Positions 51,870 through 60,194 of a stretch of DNA of 64,000 nt are shown piece after piece (within the stretch, counting starts at the first letter, position 1; the number at the start of each line of letters is the position of its first letter). A program made the position numbers and the translations under genes. The DNA comes from GCA-2731375 sp964590195 (GTDB lineage: Bacteria; Pseudomonadota; Alphaproteobacteria; GCA-2731375): assembly GCA_964590195.1 (NCBI GenBank), contig CAZPWJ010000007.1:1-64000 (forward strand). Direction: 5' to 3'. The notes beneath the pieces are model-generated. The model saw only the letters and a program-made list of their open reading frames with translations. It was not told the origin of the DNA and did not search any database.

Positions 51870-52695
51870 CTTTGCCTGGTTGGTAATACGGGTTCGAGCC
51901 GCCCGCATGGTCGGTGACATCCAGGACGTGGACGATGGAGGGCACCAGGGCCCTGATCTCGGTCGCGACGCCTTGTTTTAGGGTCACATCGGCCATGCCG
52001 CAGCCCTGGCAGCCGCCCTCCAGGCGCAGGTAGACCGTATCCTCGACCACATCGACCAACGCGATATGACCGCCATGACCGGCGACCTGGGGATTGATGT
52101 GTTCATCTAGAAGCTTACGGACCGCCAGGCCTTCTTCGGTCTGTAATCCGGGCTTGGGCGTCATATCGTCGAATTCCACGATGCCTTCGATATCGGGCAG
52201 ATAGTGGCGCATCATATGTTCGATATTCAGGCGCAGATCGCGGGCGGCGCCGGTTAATTCCAGGATCACCATGCCGTTCCTGAAACCGCGGTAAACGGCC
52301 TCGCCGCCACTATCGGTCAGGGCAGGGGCGACGTGGCTGTCCAGCAGATCCTTGATGTTGGCGATCAATTCGGGATCGGCATCGGGATCGGTCAGATCCT
52401 CTTCATCGTCTTCCAGAAAGACCGCCTCGCCAGCGGTGAAATGGTTCATGATGGCGGCCAGGGCAAAGGTCTTTAGAAGCAGCCAGTCCCAATCATCCGC
52501 CTTCCAGACGGTAATCGAATCTTCATCCAGGGAGACGCCCGCGACCCCCTCGACGGCGAACAGCCGCCGCGCCAGGGGCGAGCGTTCGGTCGTTGCCGCA
52601 TTGGGGAAATGGGCGCTGCCCGACGGCATCACGGTCTGCCCCGGCAGAAACTTCATCTGCGCCGGGTTGGGCGTGGCCTCGGTTTGAATGAACAT
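51862..52695 (-). CDS. Nfu-type Fe-S scaffold protein with two NifU-like domains
   Basis: The 277-residue protein has the Nfu N-terminal domain (FIQTEATPNPAQMKFLPGQ, residues 2-90), then two NifU C-terminal-like domains. The first (SGGEAVYRGFRNGMVILELTGAARDL) lacks cysteines. The second has LEGGCQGCGMADVTLKQG, with Cys229 and Cys232 as ligands for a bridging [4Fe-4S] cluster. Typical bacterial Nfu proteins have one NifU domain, so the extra degenerate copy is notable. The same tandem ends the PLP fusion protein at 3539-5245, down to a similar tail (TDHAGGSNPYY versus TDHATGAAPYF). Confidence 0.92.
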   Translation of the reverse strand: MFIQTEATPNPAQMKFLPGQTVMPSGSAHFPNAATTERSPLARRLFAVEGVAGVSLDEDSITVWKADDWDWLLLKTFALAAIMNHFTAGEAVFLEDDEEDLTDPDADPELIANIKDLLDSHVAPALTDSGGEAVYRGFRNGMVILELTGAARDLRLNIEHMMRHYLPDIEGIVEFDDMTPKPGLQTEEGLAVRKLLDEHINPQVAGHGGHIALVDVVEDTVYLRLEGGCQGCGMADVTLKQGVATEIRALVPSIVHVLDVTDHAGGSNPYYQPGKGG

Positions 52696-52737
52696 GGCGG
52701 CGGTCCTTTATCTATACGGTCGTTGAAGGTGGGTTTA

Positions 52738-53358
52738 TCATGTTGCCGCGCGCGGGGAAAACCCTGCTTTGGCCTGTTGAAAATTTACACAGAGCCGCGC
52801 CAGATCGGCAACATCCATCGGACTTTGGTTAATGGCGCAATGATAGCTGTCTTCACTTTCAGGCTGGTGTTCAACACATTCCATATGGGCGCAGTTGGTG
52901 CAATTGCCAAAGGGTTGTCCATTCTTTTCCCGCGCCACATGGGCAAGCATGTGTTGCAGTGTTTCGGCCAACTGGCGCCTGGCCGCCGGCGGTAAATCAT
53001 TGGCTGCCCGGGTCACCGCCTCGAACGGATCATTACGTCGCATCGCCTTGGCTTTTTCGGTCAAATCCAATTGCTTGCTTCGCCCATCGCGCGCGGCGCG
53101 GGTTTGTGTCAGATAACCTTGCTTGATCAGGCCGCGAATGGTTTGTGACGCCGTGCCCCGCGTGGTGCCGTGGAACTTGGCGAATGCCGAGGGGGTGCGC
53201 GAGGCGGGATTGGTGTTTTCCAGATAGCGCAATACCGTCCATTGCGCCGGCGACAGCGCCATCGTCTTGGCCGGCGTGGTGTTGGATTGTGCCAATCGCC
53301 CCAAATGCAGCAGCAATTCCACCAGTAATTCAGGCGTGTTTTGAGTATTCCCGGACAT
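52738..53358 (-). CDS. MarR-family regulator with C-terminal cysteine cluster
   Basis: The 206-residue winged-helix regulator has LLVELLLHLGRLAQSNTTPAKTMALSPAQWTVLRYLE, then the DNA-reading FAKFHGTTRGTASQTIRGLIKQGYLTQTRAARDGRSKQLDLTEKG-like wing. The C-terminus carries Cys at C-x2-C-x4-C-x12-C spacing (NCTNCAHMEC...YHC), with one more Cys in LARLCVNF. This could hold zinc, an Fe-S cluster or a redox switch. The frame is open to 53535, but the ATG at 53358 is two bases from a 29-bp palindrome that should be its operator. A divergent rhodanese gene is the likely target. Confidence 0.88.
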   Translation of the reverse strand: MSGNTQNTPELLVELLLHLGRLAQSNTTPAKTMALSPAQWTVLRYLENTNPASRTPSAFAKFHGTTRGTASQTIRGLIKQGYLTQTRAARDGRSKQLDLTEKAKAMRRNDPFEAVTRAANDLPPAARRQLAETLQHMLAHVAREKNGQPFGNCTNCAHMECVEHQPESEDSYHCAINQSPMDVADLARLCVNFQQAKAGFSPRAAT

Positions 53359-53359
53359 G

Positions 53360-53388
53360 CAATATAATAGCGAAACGCTATTATATTG
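53360..53388. promoter_or_regulatory. MarR-type operator, 13-bp arms
   Basis: CAATATAATAGCG and CGCTATTATATTG are perfect inverted arms around AAA. The palindrome starts two bases upstream of the marR-type ATG, which has no Shine-Dalgarno sequence, and lies 59 bases before the divergent rhodanese gene. It probably overlaps the promoters of both. Confidence 0.85.
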
Positions 53389-53447
53389 ACAAGCGTCGGC
53401 GATGCCGGATAAGCAGCCGGGATTGCCAATGAATTTGGGGAAAATTG

Positions 53448-53792
53448 ATGTCGGATGACAAGACGCGGGCCTGGGGTCCAAACATTGACGTGCACGACCT
53501 GGCCGGTCTGCGCGATGAAGCGGCGGTCCACACATTGCTTGATGTCCGGGAACCCAATGAAGTTGCCGTCTGTGCCATTGCCGGCAGTTTATTTGTGCCC
53601 ATGCAACAGGTGCCTGGGCATATCAGCACGCTGCCCAAGGAGCATCCACTGATTGTTTTATGTCATCATGGCACGCGTAGCGATATGGTGGCCGGCTTCC
53701 TCCGGGAAAATGGTTTCTCCAATGTCTTCAATCTATCAGGGGGCATTGATGCCTGGGCCCAGGTAATCGATCAGCAAATGGCGCGCTACTAG
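53448..53792 (+). CDS. Single-domain rhodanese-like sulfurtransferase
   Basis: The 114-residue protein is one rhodanese domain: LLDVREPNEVAVCAIAGSLFVPMQQVPG, then the catalytic loop VLCHHGTRSDMVAGFL with the active Cys, and VFNLSGGIDAWA. It would carry a persulfide for sulfur transfer or respond to reactive sulfur. The first ATG after GGGGAAA is at 53448. It diverges from the Cys-rich MarR regulator across one palindrome, suggesting a sulfur- or redox-responsive pair. Confidence 0.9.
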   Translation: MSDDKTRAWGPNIDVHDLAGLRDEAAVHTLLDVREPNEVAVCAIAGSLFVPMQQVPGHISTLPKEHPLIVLCHHGTRSDMVAGFLRENGFSNVFNLSGGIDAWAQVIDQQMARY

Positions 53793-53804
53793 TTAGTCGG
53801 AATT

Positions 53805-53822
53805 ATGGCTGAATTCAGCCAT
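53805..53822. terminator. 18-bp perfect palindrome after the rhodanese gene
   Basis: ATGGCTGAATTCAGCCAT is a perfect palindrome starting 13 bases after the rhodanese stop, with no T-run. It may end the transcript or be a protein-binding site. Confidence 0.4.
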
Positions 53823-53896
53823 TAACCCTCTGGACTGGACAGCAGGGGCACGCCCGTGCGATTTTAGGCCATCGGTAAACCTGCCTTTAGAGTGAT

Positions 53897-54589
53897 ATGT
53901 CCGAAAAACAAACAACAGCCAAGCGCGCGGCGCGGCCGCGCGATGCCGCCACGCTGGTGCTCTTGCGCCAGGTCCGCGGCAAGACCGCCGTGCTCATGGG
54001 CTTGCGTCATGGCAAGCACAAATTCATGCCCGACCAATGGGTTTTTCCCGGCGGCCGGGTCGACCGTGCCGACGGCTATGCGCCCTCGGCCTCGGAATTG
54101 CGCAGCCATGTTTCCAACAGCCTCGCCCGCACCTCGTCCCCGCATCGGGCCAGGGCTCTGGCCATGGCGGCGGTGCGCGAGACATTCGAGGAAACAGGCC
54201 TGATTCTGGGCCAGCCACTGGATAAGGTGCCCGAGAAGGCCTCGACGACCTGGCGCCCGTTCTATGATGCCGGCTTCGCGCCGTGCCTGAAGGATTTGGA
54301 ATACGTCTACCGGGCGGTGACGCCGCCGTTTCGTCCGATCCGCTTCAATGCGAGGTTTTTCCTGGCGGACGGCAGCAATTTGCATGGCAAATTGCAGGGC
54401 GATGGCGAACTGTTGAACCTGAAATGGGTGCCCATCCCCAAGGCAATCGAGTTGCAGACCCCGCCGATCCAGCAAATCGTGTTGGAGGCCCTGCCGGGCC
54501 TGGTTGATGACAACGGCAAGATCCGCCGGCGTCGCAAGGTACCGGTTCGTATCGTGCGTCATGGTACGCGTCGATTGGAGTACGAATGA
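53897..54589 (+). CDS. NUDIX hydrolase with long insert (NUDT19-like), copy 1
   Basis: The 230-residue hydrolase would act on a nucleoside diphosphate derivative or an acyl-CoA. The NUDIX box is split: FPGGRVDRAD holds the glycines, and VRETFEETGLILG the Glu metal ligands, with about 40 residues between, as in NUDT8/NUDT19-type enzymes. It begins RPRDAATLVLLRQ. Its stop overlaps the start of a paralogue by four bases. The substrate is unknown. Confidence 0.88.
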   Translation: MSEKQTTAKRAARPRDAATLVLLRQVRGKTAVLMGLRHGKHKFMPDQWVFPGGRVDRADGYAPSASELRSHVSNSLARTSSPHRARALAMAAVRETFEETGLILGQPLDKVPEKASTTWRPFYDAGFAPCLKDLEYVYRAVTPPFRPIRFNARFFLADGSNLHGKLQGDGELLNLKWVPIPKAIELQTPPIQQIVLEALPGLVDDNGKIRRRRKVPVRIVRHGTRRLEYE

Positions 54590-55251
54590 GCGCCCTTGAA
54601 CAAGCCCAAAAAATTGGGCGCGATTATGTCCGTCCGGAAAAACCGGTGCGTCCCCGTGATGCCGCCTCTTTGGTGATTTTGCGCCAGCGCAAGAGCGGTA
54701 CGGAGGTCTTGTTGGGCCGCCGCGCCTCGCGCCACCGTTTCATGCCGAACGTCTTCGTTTTTCCCGGTGGACGGGTCGATGTGGCGGACCGCGATGTTGA
54801 TGTGGCGGGCGAGCTGGCCAAACCGGTGGCCTCGAAGTTGCATTACAAATTTTCGCCCAGGATGTCCCGTGCCCTGGCCGTCGCGGCGGTGCGCGAAACT
54901 TTCGAGGAGACCGGCCTGGTTATCGGCGAGAAGCACAAGGGCGGCGTGCGACCGGACCTGACCCGCCTGGATTATGTGGCCCGGGCCATTACGCCCCCCG
55001 ATAGCCCCATGCGTTTTCACGCTCGGTTTTTCTGCATTGATGCCGAACACGCCAAGGGCCGGGTGCGAGACAGCCACGAATTGCAGCTGTTGCAGTGGTT
55101 TCCGCTGGCCGAGGCCCTGGCCATGCCGCTGGTCGATGTGACCGAATTCGTATTGCAGGAAATCCAGCGCCGCCAGGGCGGTTGGCGCCCCCCTGGGGTG
55201 CCACTGTTCAGTTACCGTAACGGACGCGCGGTGATCCGCTACGAAGGTTGA
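54586..55251 (+). CDS. NUDIX hydrolase with long insert (NUDT19-like), copy 2
   Basis: The 221-residue paralogue of the upstream gene has RPRDAASLVILRQRKSG, FPGGRVDVADRD, and VRETFEETGLVIGE after a similar insert. ALAMPLVDVTEFVLQEIQRR lies near the C-terminus. Both metal-binding Glu residues are kept, so it should be active. It is coupled to copy 1 through an ATGA overlap. The pair may act on related substrates. Confidence 0.88.
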   Translation: MSALEQAQKIGRDYVRPEKPVRPRDAASLVILRQRKSGTEVLLGRRASRHRFMPNVFVFPGGRVDVADRDVDVAGELAKPVASKLHYKFSPRMSRALAVAAVRETFEETGLVIGEKHKGGVRPDLTRLDYVARAITPPDSPMRFHARFFCIDAEHAKGRVRDSHELQLLQWFPLAEALAMPLVDVTEFVLQEIQRRQGGWRPPGVPLFSYRNGRAVIRYEG

Positions 55252-55279
55252 ATTCGGCAGGCTTTGAGCCGATCGGCAC

Positions 55280-55307
55280 TTGACAGAACGGTTGGGAAGA
55301 TTATGTT
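55280..55307 (+). promoter_or_regulatory. rpmG: Sigma-70-type promoter of rpmG
   Basis: TTGACA (55280-55285) and TATGTT (55302-55307) are 16 bases apart, with a consensus -35 and a four-of-six -10. It lies 66 bases before the rpmG start. Confidence 0.6.
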
Positions 55308-55373
55308 CCCAGCTCGGAATTTATTGGCAAGGGTGCCGCGTTTCCAGGCGCCCCAGATATCGGAGATCTGGTG

Positions 55374-55541
55374 ATGGCAAAACCGTCAACCATTAAGATC
55401 AGGCTGGTGAGCAGCGCTGACACTGGTTACTACTATGTGACCAAGAAAAACCCGCGTACCCAGACGGAAAAGATGGTGGTCAAGAAATACGACCCCGTGG
55501 TCCGCAAGCACGTGGAATTCAAGGAAGGCAAGATCAAATAG
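55374..55541 (+). CDS. rpmG: Ribosomal protein bL33
   Basis: The 55-residue protein is a complete L33 of the large ribosomal subunit: MAKPSTIKIRLVSSADTGYY, then VTKKNPRTQTEKMVVKKYDP and VVRKHVEFKEGKIK. It lacks the zinc-binding cysteines of the other L33 type, so it is the zinc-independent form. The gene stands alone, with its own promoter upstream and a terminator at 55622-55647. Confidence 0.97.
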   Translation: MAKPSTIKIRLVSSADTGYYYVTKKNPRTQTEKMVVKKYDPVVRKHVEFKEGKIK

Positions 55542-55621
55542 GTTTTGATCCTGCGGCCCTGAAATCGCTTTGGGGCATCGTTAATTAACGGCAAAAGAAT
55601 ATTCGAATTTGAATATTGTGT

Positions 55622-55647
55622 GGCTGGCGCTCGCGCCGGCCCTTTTT
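55622..55647 (+). terminator. Rho-independent terminator of rpmG
   Basis: GGCTGGCG and CGCCGGCC pair as a GC-rich stem with a CTCG loop (one G-U pair), followed at once by CTTTTTG. It lies 80 bases after the rpmG stop. Confidence 0.75.
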
Positions 55648-55707
55648 GTTTGTCTTGGCGAATTCCAGACAGAGGGGCGCCACGAATGTGGAAGCAGGAG
55701 AACCCTG

Positions 55708-56253
55708 TCAGGGAACGCCGTATCCAAGGTCGATGTAATTGATCCCAAAGTGCGCCGAGGATTCCTCGATGCTGTCAAAGCCTTCCATCGACGACGCCAA
55801 AACAACATCAACGGCGGTATACAACCTCATGGGTTCCTGTTGCGAAGCCGGCCTGACCGGCAGCGACAGGCTCTGTATCGCAATTTCCCCACCGCTGGGC
55901 CGGACAGCGTTGGCCTTGGATAACATTCCGCACGGTGTGGACACCATGTTCCATAAGCGCTCGCTGCGAACTGGCCGATGTGCTTCAGCGACCATGTTAA
56001 TGAAGTTTTCGCCGAGTAGTTTCCAGCCGGCGACCTTGTCATACCATTCGCCGACAAGCCGAAACGTGGCCGTATCAGGAGACGGCATCTCCAGCACCGA
56101 GACGTAGCCAATCGCGGTGCCAAGATCCTCGGCCTTGACGGCGCTAATGATCGGCACGGAATCGTTGCCACGCCAACCCAGCCAGGCCTCCAGCAGGGCA
56201 AGACGATGCGGCTCGGCCCGTAACAATTCGGCGCAAGTCACAAGATCTACCAT
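55708..56253 (-). CDS. PAS-type (PAS_5-like) sensory protein
   Basis: The 181-residue soluble protein resembles the alphaproteobacterial PAS_5 family: RLALLEAWLGWRGNDSVPIISAV, TFRLVGEWYDKVAGWKLLGENFINMV and RPSGGEIAIQSLSLPVRP. There is no catalytic or DNA-binding domain. It might sense a small molecule for a partner such as the neighbouring PleD cyclase; this is inference. It is separated from pleD by about 450 bases of its own sequence and a spacer, on the same strand downstream. Confidence 0.75.
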   Translation of the reverse strand: MVDLVTCAELLRAEPHRLALLEAWLGWRGNDSVPIISAVKAEDLGTAIGYVSVLEMPSPDTATFRLVGEWYDKVAGWKLLGENFINMVAEAHRPVRSERLWNMVSTPCGMLSKANAVRPSGGEIAIQSLSLPVRPASQQEPMRLYTAVDVVLASSMEGFDSIEESSAHFGINYIDLGYGVP

Positions 56254-56385
56254 CTGGGTTTACTCCACCGTACTTTTATCGATGACAGGGCAATAAGACC
56301 ATTCCGCGAGGGGCTTGCCACCCTAAGCTCCAAGCTACCTTGGTCAACAAATGCTCTTAAAAATTCGTTTGTGCGGAAATGCGCC

Positions 56386-57789
56386 TCAAGCCCCTTGCGC
56401 GCTCGCCACGGGCGCATCCGCTACGTCGCAGACAACGCGGTTTCGACCGCTGTTCTTGGCTTCATAAAGAGCTTCATCGCCGCGGCGCATAATATTCGCC
56501 GGGCTGTCTGCGGCACCTTGGGATATGGTGACCCCGATACTGACCGTAATGGGAATTTCAATTCCCTGCTCAGGCACGACCACCGCACTTTCGGCAATGG
56601 CCTCGCGCAGGCGTTCGGCGACATTCATACAGGTATCGCGGGTTGAATCGGGCATGATCACCACGAATTCCTCGCCTCCCGTACGGGCGGCCAAATCAAT
56701 AAAGCGGACACAGCGTTTCACCCGCGCCGCGAATTCCTTAAGTACTTCGTCGCCGGCGGCGTGGCCGTGGGTGTCGTTGACCACCTTGAAATGATCGATA
56801 TCAAACGCCAACAGGCCAACCGGCTTGTCTTCCTGGGAGGCGCGCTGCATCAGGTTTTCAAGGTGGGATTCCAGATATCGGCGATTGTACAGACCAGTCA
56901 GCGGGTCGGTTACCGCAAGGGTCATGCTGAGGTGATAATTGGAACGCAAGCGATCTTCGTATTTCTTGCGGCGTAGTTGGGTCCGGCAACGGGCCATCAG
57001 TTCATTCTGATCGACTGGGCGGATCAGATAGTCGTTGACGCCAAGATCAAGGCCTCGGACAAGGCTTTCCATTTGATCGGGCGTATCATCGACCAGGATC
57101 AGGATCGGCATCTGCCGGCTTTCTTCCATGGACCGGAGGTGCGAGCACAGCCGCAGACCGTCAGTATCCTGCAGGGACAGTGAGACGATGATCAGATCAA
57201 CATTGCCGGTCTTTGCCGCTTCTATTGCCTCATCGGCACTAACCGCCATGTTAACCGTATGTTTGTCTCCCAAGGCTTGATTGATATTGCGGGCGTAGAT
57301 TTCCCGGTCCTCGACCACCAGGACGCGGCCGCCGCTGACGTCCAGATCATCTTCTTCCGATTCCGCCATGCCGAAGCTGCTTGATGTCGCTTCCCGCAGG
57401 CGCAACTCGTCCATCATCATTTTCAATCGGATCAAGGAGCGGACCCGGGCGAATAGGGCGATATCGTTGACGGGCTTGGTCAGAAAGTCATCGGCGCCGG
57501 CTTCCAGGCCGCGCACCCGGTCCGAGGTATCGGACAGTGCCGTCACCATGACCACCGGAATATGCATGAGATTCGGGTTGGCCTTGATCTGCTCGCAGAC
57601 CTCAAAACCATCCATGCCGGGCATCATGACGTCGAGCAGGATGATATCAGGCACTTCACGTTCGACGATTTCCAGGGCATCGGGCCCGTTCATCGCCGTT
57701 AGAACGTCGTAATATTCTCTGGAGAGCTTGGCTTCCAGGAGTTTGACGTTCGGCAGAACGTCGTCGACGACTAGGATTCGCGCTGTCAT
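56386..57789 (-). CDS. pleD: PleD-type diguanylate cyclase response regulator
   Basis: The 467-residue protein makes c-di-GMP when phosphorylated. Receiver 1 carries Asp53 (IILLDVMMPGMDG) and Lys105 in FLTKPVN. Receiver 2 has Ser203 where the Asp should be and is an adaptor, as in Caulobacter PleD. The GGDEF domain has TDPLTGLYNRRYL, GGEEF (371-375) and an inhibitory RxxD site (Arg362-Asp365) five residues earlier. The same order and the divK gene 21 bases upstream match the Caulobacter divK-pleD operon controlling polar development. Confidence 0.95.
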   Translation of the reverse strand: MTARILVVDDVLPNVKLLEAKLSREYYDVLTAMNGPDALEIVEREVPDIILLDVMMPGMDGFEVCEQIKANPNLMHIPVVMVTALSDTSDRVRGLEAGADDFLTKPVNDIALFARVRSLIRLKMMMDELRLREATSSSFGMAESEEDDLDVSGGRVLVVEDREIYARNINQALGDKHTVNMAVSADEAIEAAKTGNVDLIIVSLSLQDTDGLRLCSHLRSMEESRQMPILILVDDTPDQMESLVRGLDLGVNDYLIRPVDQNELMARCRTQLRRKKYEDRLRSNYHLSMTLAVTDPLTGLYNRRYLESHLENLMQRASQEDKPVGLLAFDIDHFKVVNDTHGHAAGDEVLKEFAARVKRCVRFIDLAARTGGEEFVVIMPDSTRDTCMNVAERLREAIAESAVVVPEQGIEIPITVSIGVTISQGAADSPANIMRRGDEALYEAKNSGRNRVVCDVADAPVASAQGA

Positions 57790-57810
57790 TGTCCGAGCTA
57801 ACCCCCAACC

Positions 57811-58176
57811 CTACTCGAGGAACCTTTTGACGGTGTCCAAAAACAACTGCACTGAAATTGGCTTGGCGATATAGGCTTCACACCCGCCGACACGAATTTT
57901 TTCCTCATCGCCCTTCATGGCAAAGGCCGTGACGGCAACCACCGGAATGGACTTCAATTCGTCATCTTCCTTGATCCATTTCGTGACTTCCAGTCCGGAA
58001 ACTTCCGGTAGCTGGATATCCATCAGAATCAGATCGGGCCGTTTTTCCCGTGCGATCGCCAATGCTTCCATGCCGTCCTTCGTTTGCAAGGTGTCGTAAC
58101 CATGCGCGTCAAGCAGGTCATGAAAAAGTTTCATGTTCAGATCGTTATCTTCGACAATCAGTACGGTTTTTGACAT
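57811..58176 (-). CDS. divK: Single-domain response regulator DivK
   Basis: The 121-residue receiver has phospho-acceptor Asp53 (LILMDIQLPEVSG), the acidic pocket (VEDNDLN), and the Thr and Lys switch residues (VAVTAFAMKGDE and YIAKPIS). It has no output domain. In Caulobacter, DivK controls the CckA-CtrA phosphorelay and the asymmetric cell cycle. It is the first gene of divK-pleD. A TTAACCAT CtrA-like half-site lies upstream at 58266-58273. Confidence 0.94.
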   Translation of the reverse strand: MSKTVLIVEDNDLNMKLFHDLLDAHGYDTLQTKDGMEALAIAREKRPDLILMDIQLPEVSGLEVTKWIKEDDELKSIPVVAVTAFAMKGDEEKIRVGGCEAYIAKPISVQLFLDTVKRFLE

Positions 58177-58265
58177 TGTAACAAAGTCCCTGGGGCGGCC
58201 ATTTCGGCCTGTTTTGCTGTATTATCCATTGCGACAGTTAATATCTGGTATAGCCTTCACGGAAC

Positions 58266-58273
58266 ATGGTTAA
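58266..58273 (-). promoter_or_regulatory. CtrA-like half-site upstream of divK
   Basis: On the minus strand this reads TTAACCAT, the half-site form of the CtrA box, 90 bases ahead of divK. A full TTAA-N7-TTAA pair is not present, so this is tentative. It also lies 50 bases upstream of the divergent DUF3572 gene. Confidence 0.35.
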
Positions 58274-58322
58274 CAAAGCATGAAACCCTGTGCCTAGTCG
58301 ATGACTTATACACGATACTATC

Positions 58323-58601
58323 ATGAATGAAGAGCAGGCGAAAATTATAGCGTTGCAGGCATTGACCTTTCTGGTCGGCGATGAAGATATACTGCAAAGG
58401 TTCATGGACCTTAGTGGCAGTGACGCGGCGGATATACGCCAACGTGCCGATGATCCGGCCATGCTGGCGGGAATCTTGGATTTCTTCCTTGGCAATGAGG
58501 GCCAACTTCTGGAAATGTGTCAGGCAATGGAAATCTCGGCGGAAGAACCCGCGAAAGCGCGGCGCAGCCTCGCCGGCGGCGAATATGAGGAATGGAGTTA
58601 A
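58323..58601 (+). CDS. DUF3572 protein
   Basis: The 92-residue protein matches DUF3572: EQAKIIALQALTFLVGDEDILQRFMDLSG, then ADDPAMLAGILDFFLGNEGQLLEMCQAM. It is predicted all-helical and cytosolic, found mainly in alphaproteobacteria. The function is unknown. It lies divergent to divK and one base upstream of the HAD gene, a recurrent alphaproteobacterial neighbourhood. Confidence 0.9.
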   Translation: MNEEQAKIIALQALTFLVGDEDILQRFMDLSGSDAADIRQRADDPAMLAGILDFFLGNEGQLLEMCQAMEISAEEPAKARRSLAGGEYEEWS

Positions 58602-58602
58602 G

Positions 58603-59277
58603 GTGGAAAGCGATAGTTTGCACGATGAAGTTTTAAGTCAGTTGGAGGCCCTGAGCCTGACGCCGGAACGGCCCCTGATCGTTAGTGACGCGGACGAGGT
58701 GATTTTTGCCTTCGTGCGCAGTTTAGAGGGGTTTCTGCTCGATAACGGCCATTTCATGGACTTGCAGTCATTTGCCTTAAGCGGAAATATCCGCGATTCC
58801 CAGACCCGGGAACCGGTCTCGGCGGAAATGGTGAAATCACTTATTGGTGATTTCTTCTCCGAGCGCACGGAACAGATCGAGCCCGTGGACGGCGCGGCCG
58901 AAGCGTTGTCGGCTTTGTCCGAGCGGGCGCAGATCCTGGTTCTCTCCAACGTTCCCTTGGATCAGATACCGGCCCGCCGCCGGGCTTTGGTCAAGAACGG
59001 CATGGATTATCCCCTGGTGGCGAATATCGGCAGAAAAGGCAGTGCCATGGCCTACCTGGCGGACCGGCACGAGGCGCCGATCTTTTTCCTTGATGATATT
59101 CCGCACAATATTTCTTCCGTCGCGCGCAAGGCCGAGACGGTAACGCGGCTGCATTTCATTGCCGACCATCGGCTGCGCAATCTGCTTGGTCAGGCGGAGG
59201 ATGCCGACGTGCGCATTGATGACTGGCCCGGTGTCCGCCGCTTTATCGAGGGACGGTTGAGCGAACAGGGTTTTTGA
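58603..59277 (+). CDS. HAD-superfamily phosphatase-like protein
   Basis: The 224-residue protein starts at GTG 58603 (AAGGTGG context), one base after the DUF3572 stop. Motif I is IVSDADEVIFAFV (DxD-type), motif II is ILVLSNVPLDQIP, and motif IV FFLDDIPHNISSV. It lacks the usual lysine-bearing motif III in clear form, although a Lys in GRKGSAM may serve. There is no membrane segment. The substrate is unknown. It ends three bases before the ROK kinase ATG. Confidence 0.8.
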   Translation: MESDSLHDEVLSQLEALSLTPERPLIVSDADEVIFAFVRSLEGFLLDNGHFMDLQSFALSGNIRDSQTREPVSAEMVKSLIGDFFSERTEQIEPVDGAAEALSALSERAQILVLSNVPLDQIPARRRALVKNGMDYPLVANIGRKGSAMAYLADRHEAPIFFLDDIPHNISSVARKAETVTRLHFIADHRLRNLLGQAEDADVRIDDWPGVRRFIEGRLSEQGF

Positions 59278-59280
59278 GCC

Positions 59281-60192
59281 ATGCGCCTTGGTGTTGATCT
59301 GGGGGGGACCAAGATCGAGGCCCTGGCCTTGGGGGATGATGGCGCCGAGCTGCAGCGCCGCCGGGTGCCGACGCCCCAGGGTGATTACGACGGCATTGTC
59401 GCCGCGATCCACGGTTTGCTGGGGCAGGTTACGGAGGGGCAGGCGCCGGGCATCCCCGTTGGCGTGGCCATACCCGGCGCGGTCTCGCCGGCGACCGGCC
59501 TGATCAAGAATGCCAATTCCACCTGTCTGATCGGCAGGCCGTTCGACAAGGATCTAAGCGCCGTGCTGGACCGGCCCGTGCGTCTGGCCAACGATGCCAA
59601 TTGCTTTGCTCTGTCCGAGGCCAGCGACGGCGCGGCCAGGGGCGCGGGCAGTGTCTTTGGCGCCATAATCGGTACGGGCACCGGGGCCGGAATCGTTCTG
59701 GGCGGACGCCTGCATGAAGGGCCCAATCTGATTGCGGGCGAATGGGGCCATGCGCCGCTGCCCTGGGCGGAGGGTGATGAACGGCCAGGCCCGCCCTGTT
59801 ATTGCGGCCGGCGGGGCTGTGTCGAAACCTTTCTTTCAGGTCCCGGTTTAAGCCGGAGCTATGAAGCGGCGGCGGGCGATTTTATACAGGCCCATGAAGT
59901 CGCCGAATTGGCCGCCCAGGGCGACGCAGTGGCGGAGGCCTGCATGGCACGTTACGAGCGGCGCATGGCGAAATCCCTGGGCATGGTGATCTCGATCCTG
60001 GATCCGGAGGTGATCGTGTTGGGCGGCGGGGTCTCGAATATCAAACGGCTGTACGACAACGTGCCCCGGCTGTGGGGTGAATTTGCCTTCTCCGATCAGC
60101 TTTCGACCAGTCTGGTTCAGGCTGAACACGGCGATAGCTCCGGCGTGCGAGGGGCGGCCTGGCTGTGGCCGCCTGCCGGGGCGAGCGCCTAG
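59281..60192 (+). CDS. ROK-family sugar kinase
   Basis: The 303-residue kinase has the ATP motif RLGVDLGGTKIEALALGDDG, then VRLANDANCFALSEASDGAARG with the catalytic Asp. The zinc-binding ROK signature EWGHAPLPW...CYCGRRGCVETFLSGPG follows. The family includes fructokinase, glucokinase and N-acetylglucosamine kinase; the C-terminal pattern does not decide. It is third in a DUF3572-HAD-ROK-dinB run with very short gaps. Confidence 0.9.
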   Translation: MRLGVDLGGTKIEALALGDDGAELQRRRVPTPQGDYDGIVAAIHGLLGQVTEGQAPGIPVGVAIPGAVSPATGLIKNANSTCLIGRPFDKDLSAVLDRPVRLANDANCFALSEASDGAARGAGSVFGAIIGTGTGAGIVLGGRLHEGPNLIAGEWGHAPLPWAEGDERPGPPCYCGRRGCVETFLSGPGLSRSYEAAAGDFIQAHEVAELAAQGDAVAEACMARYERRMAKSLGMVISILDPEVIVLGGGVSNIKRLYDNVPRLWGEFAFSDQLSTSLVQAEHGDSSGVRGAAWLWPPAGASA

Positions 60193-60194
60193 CC

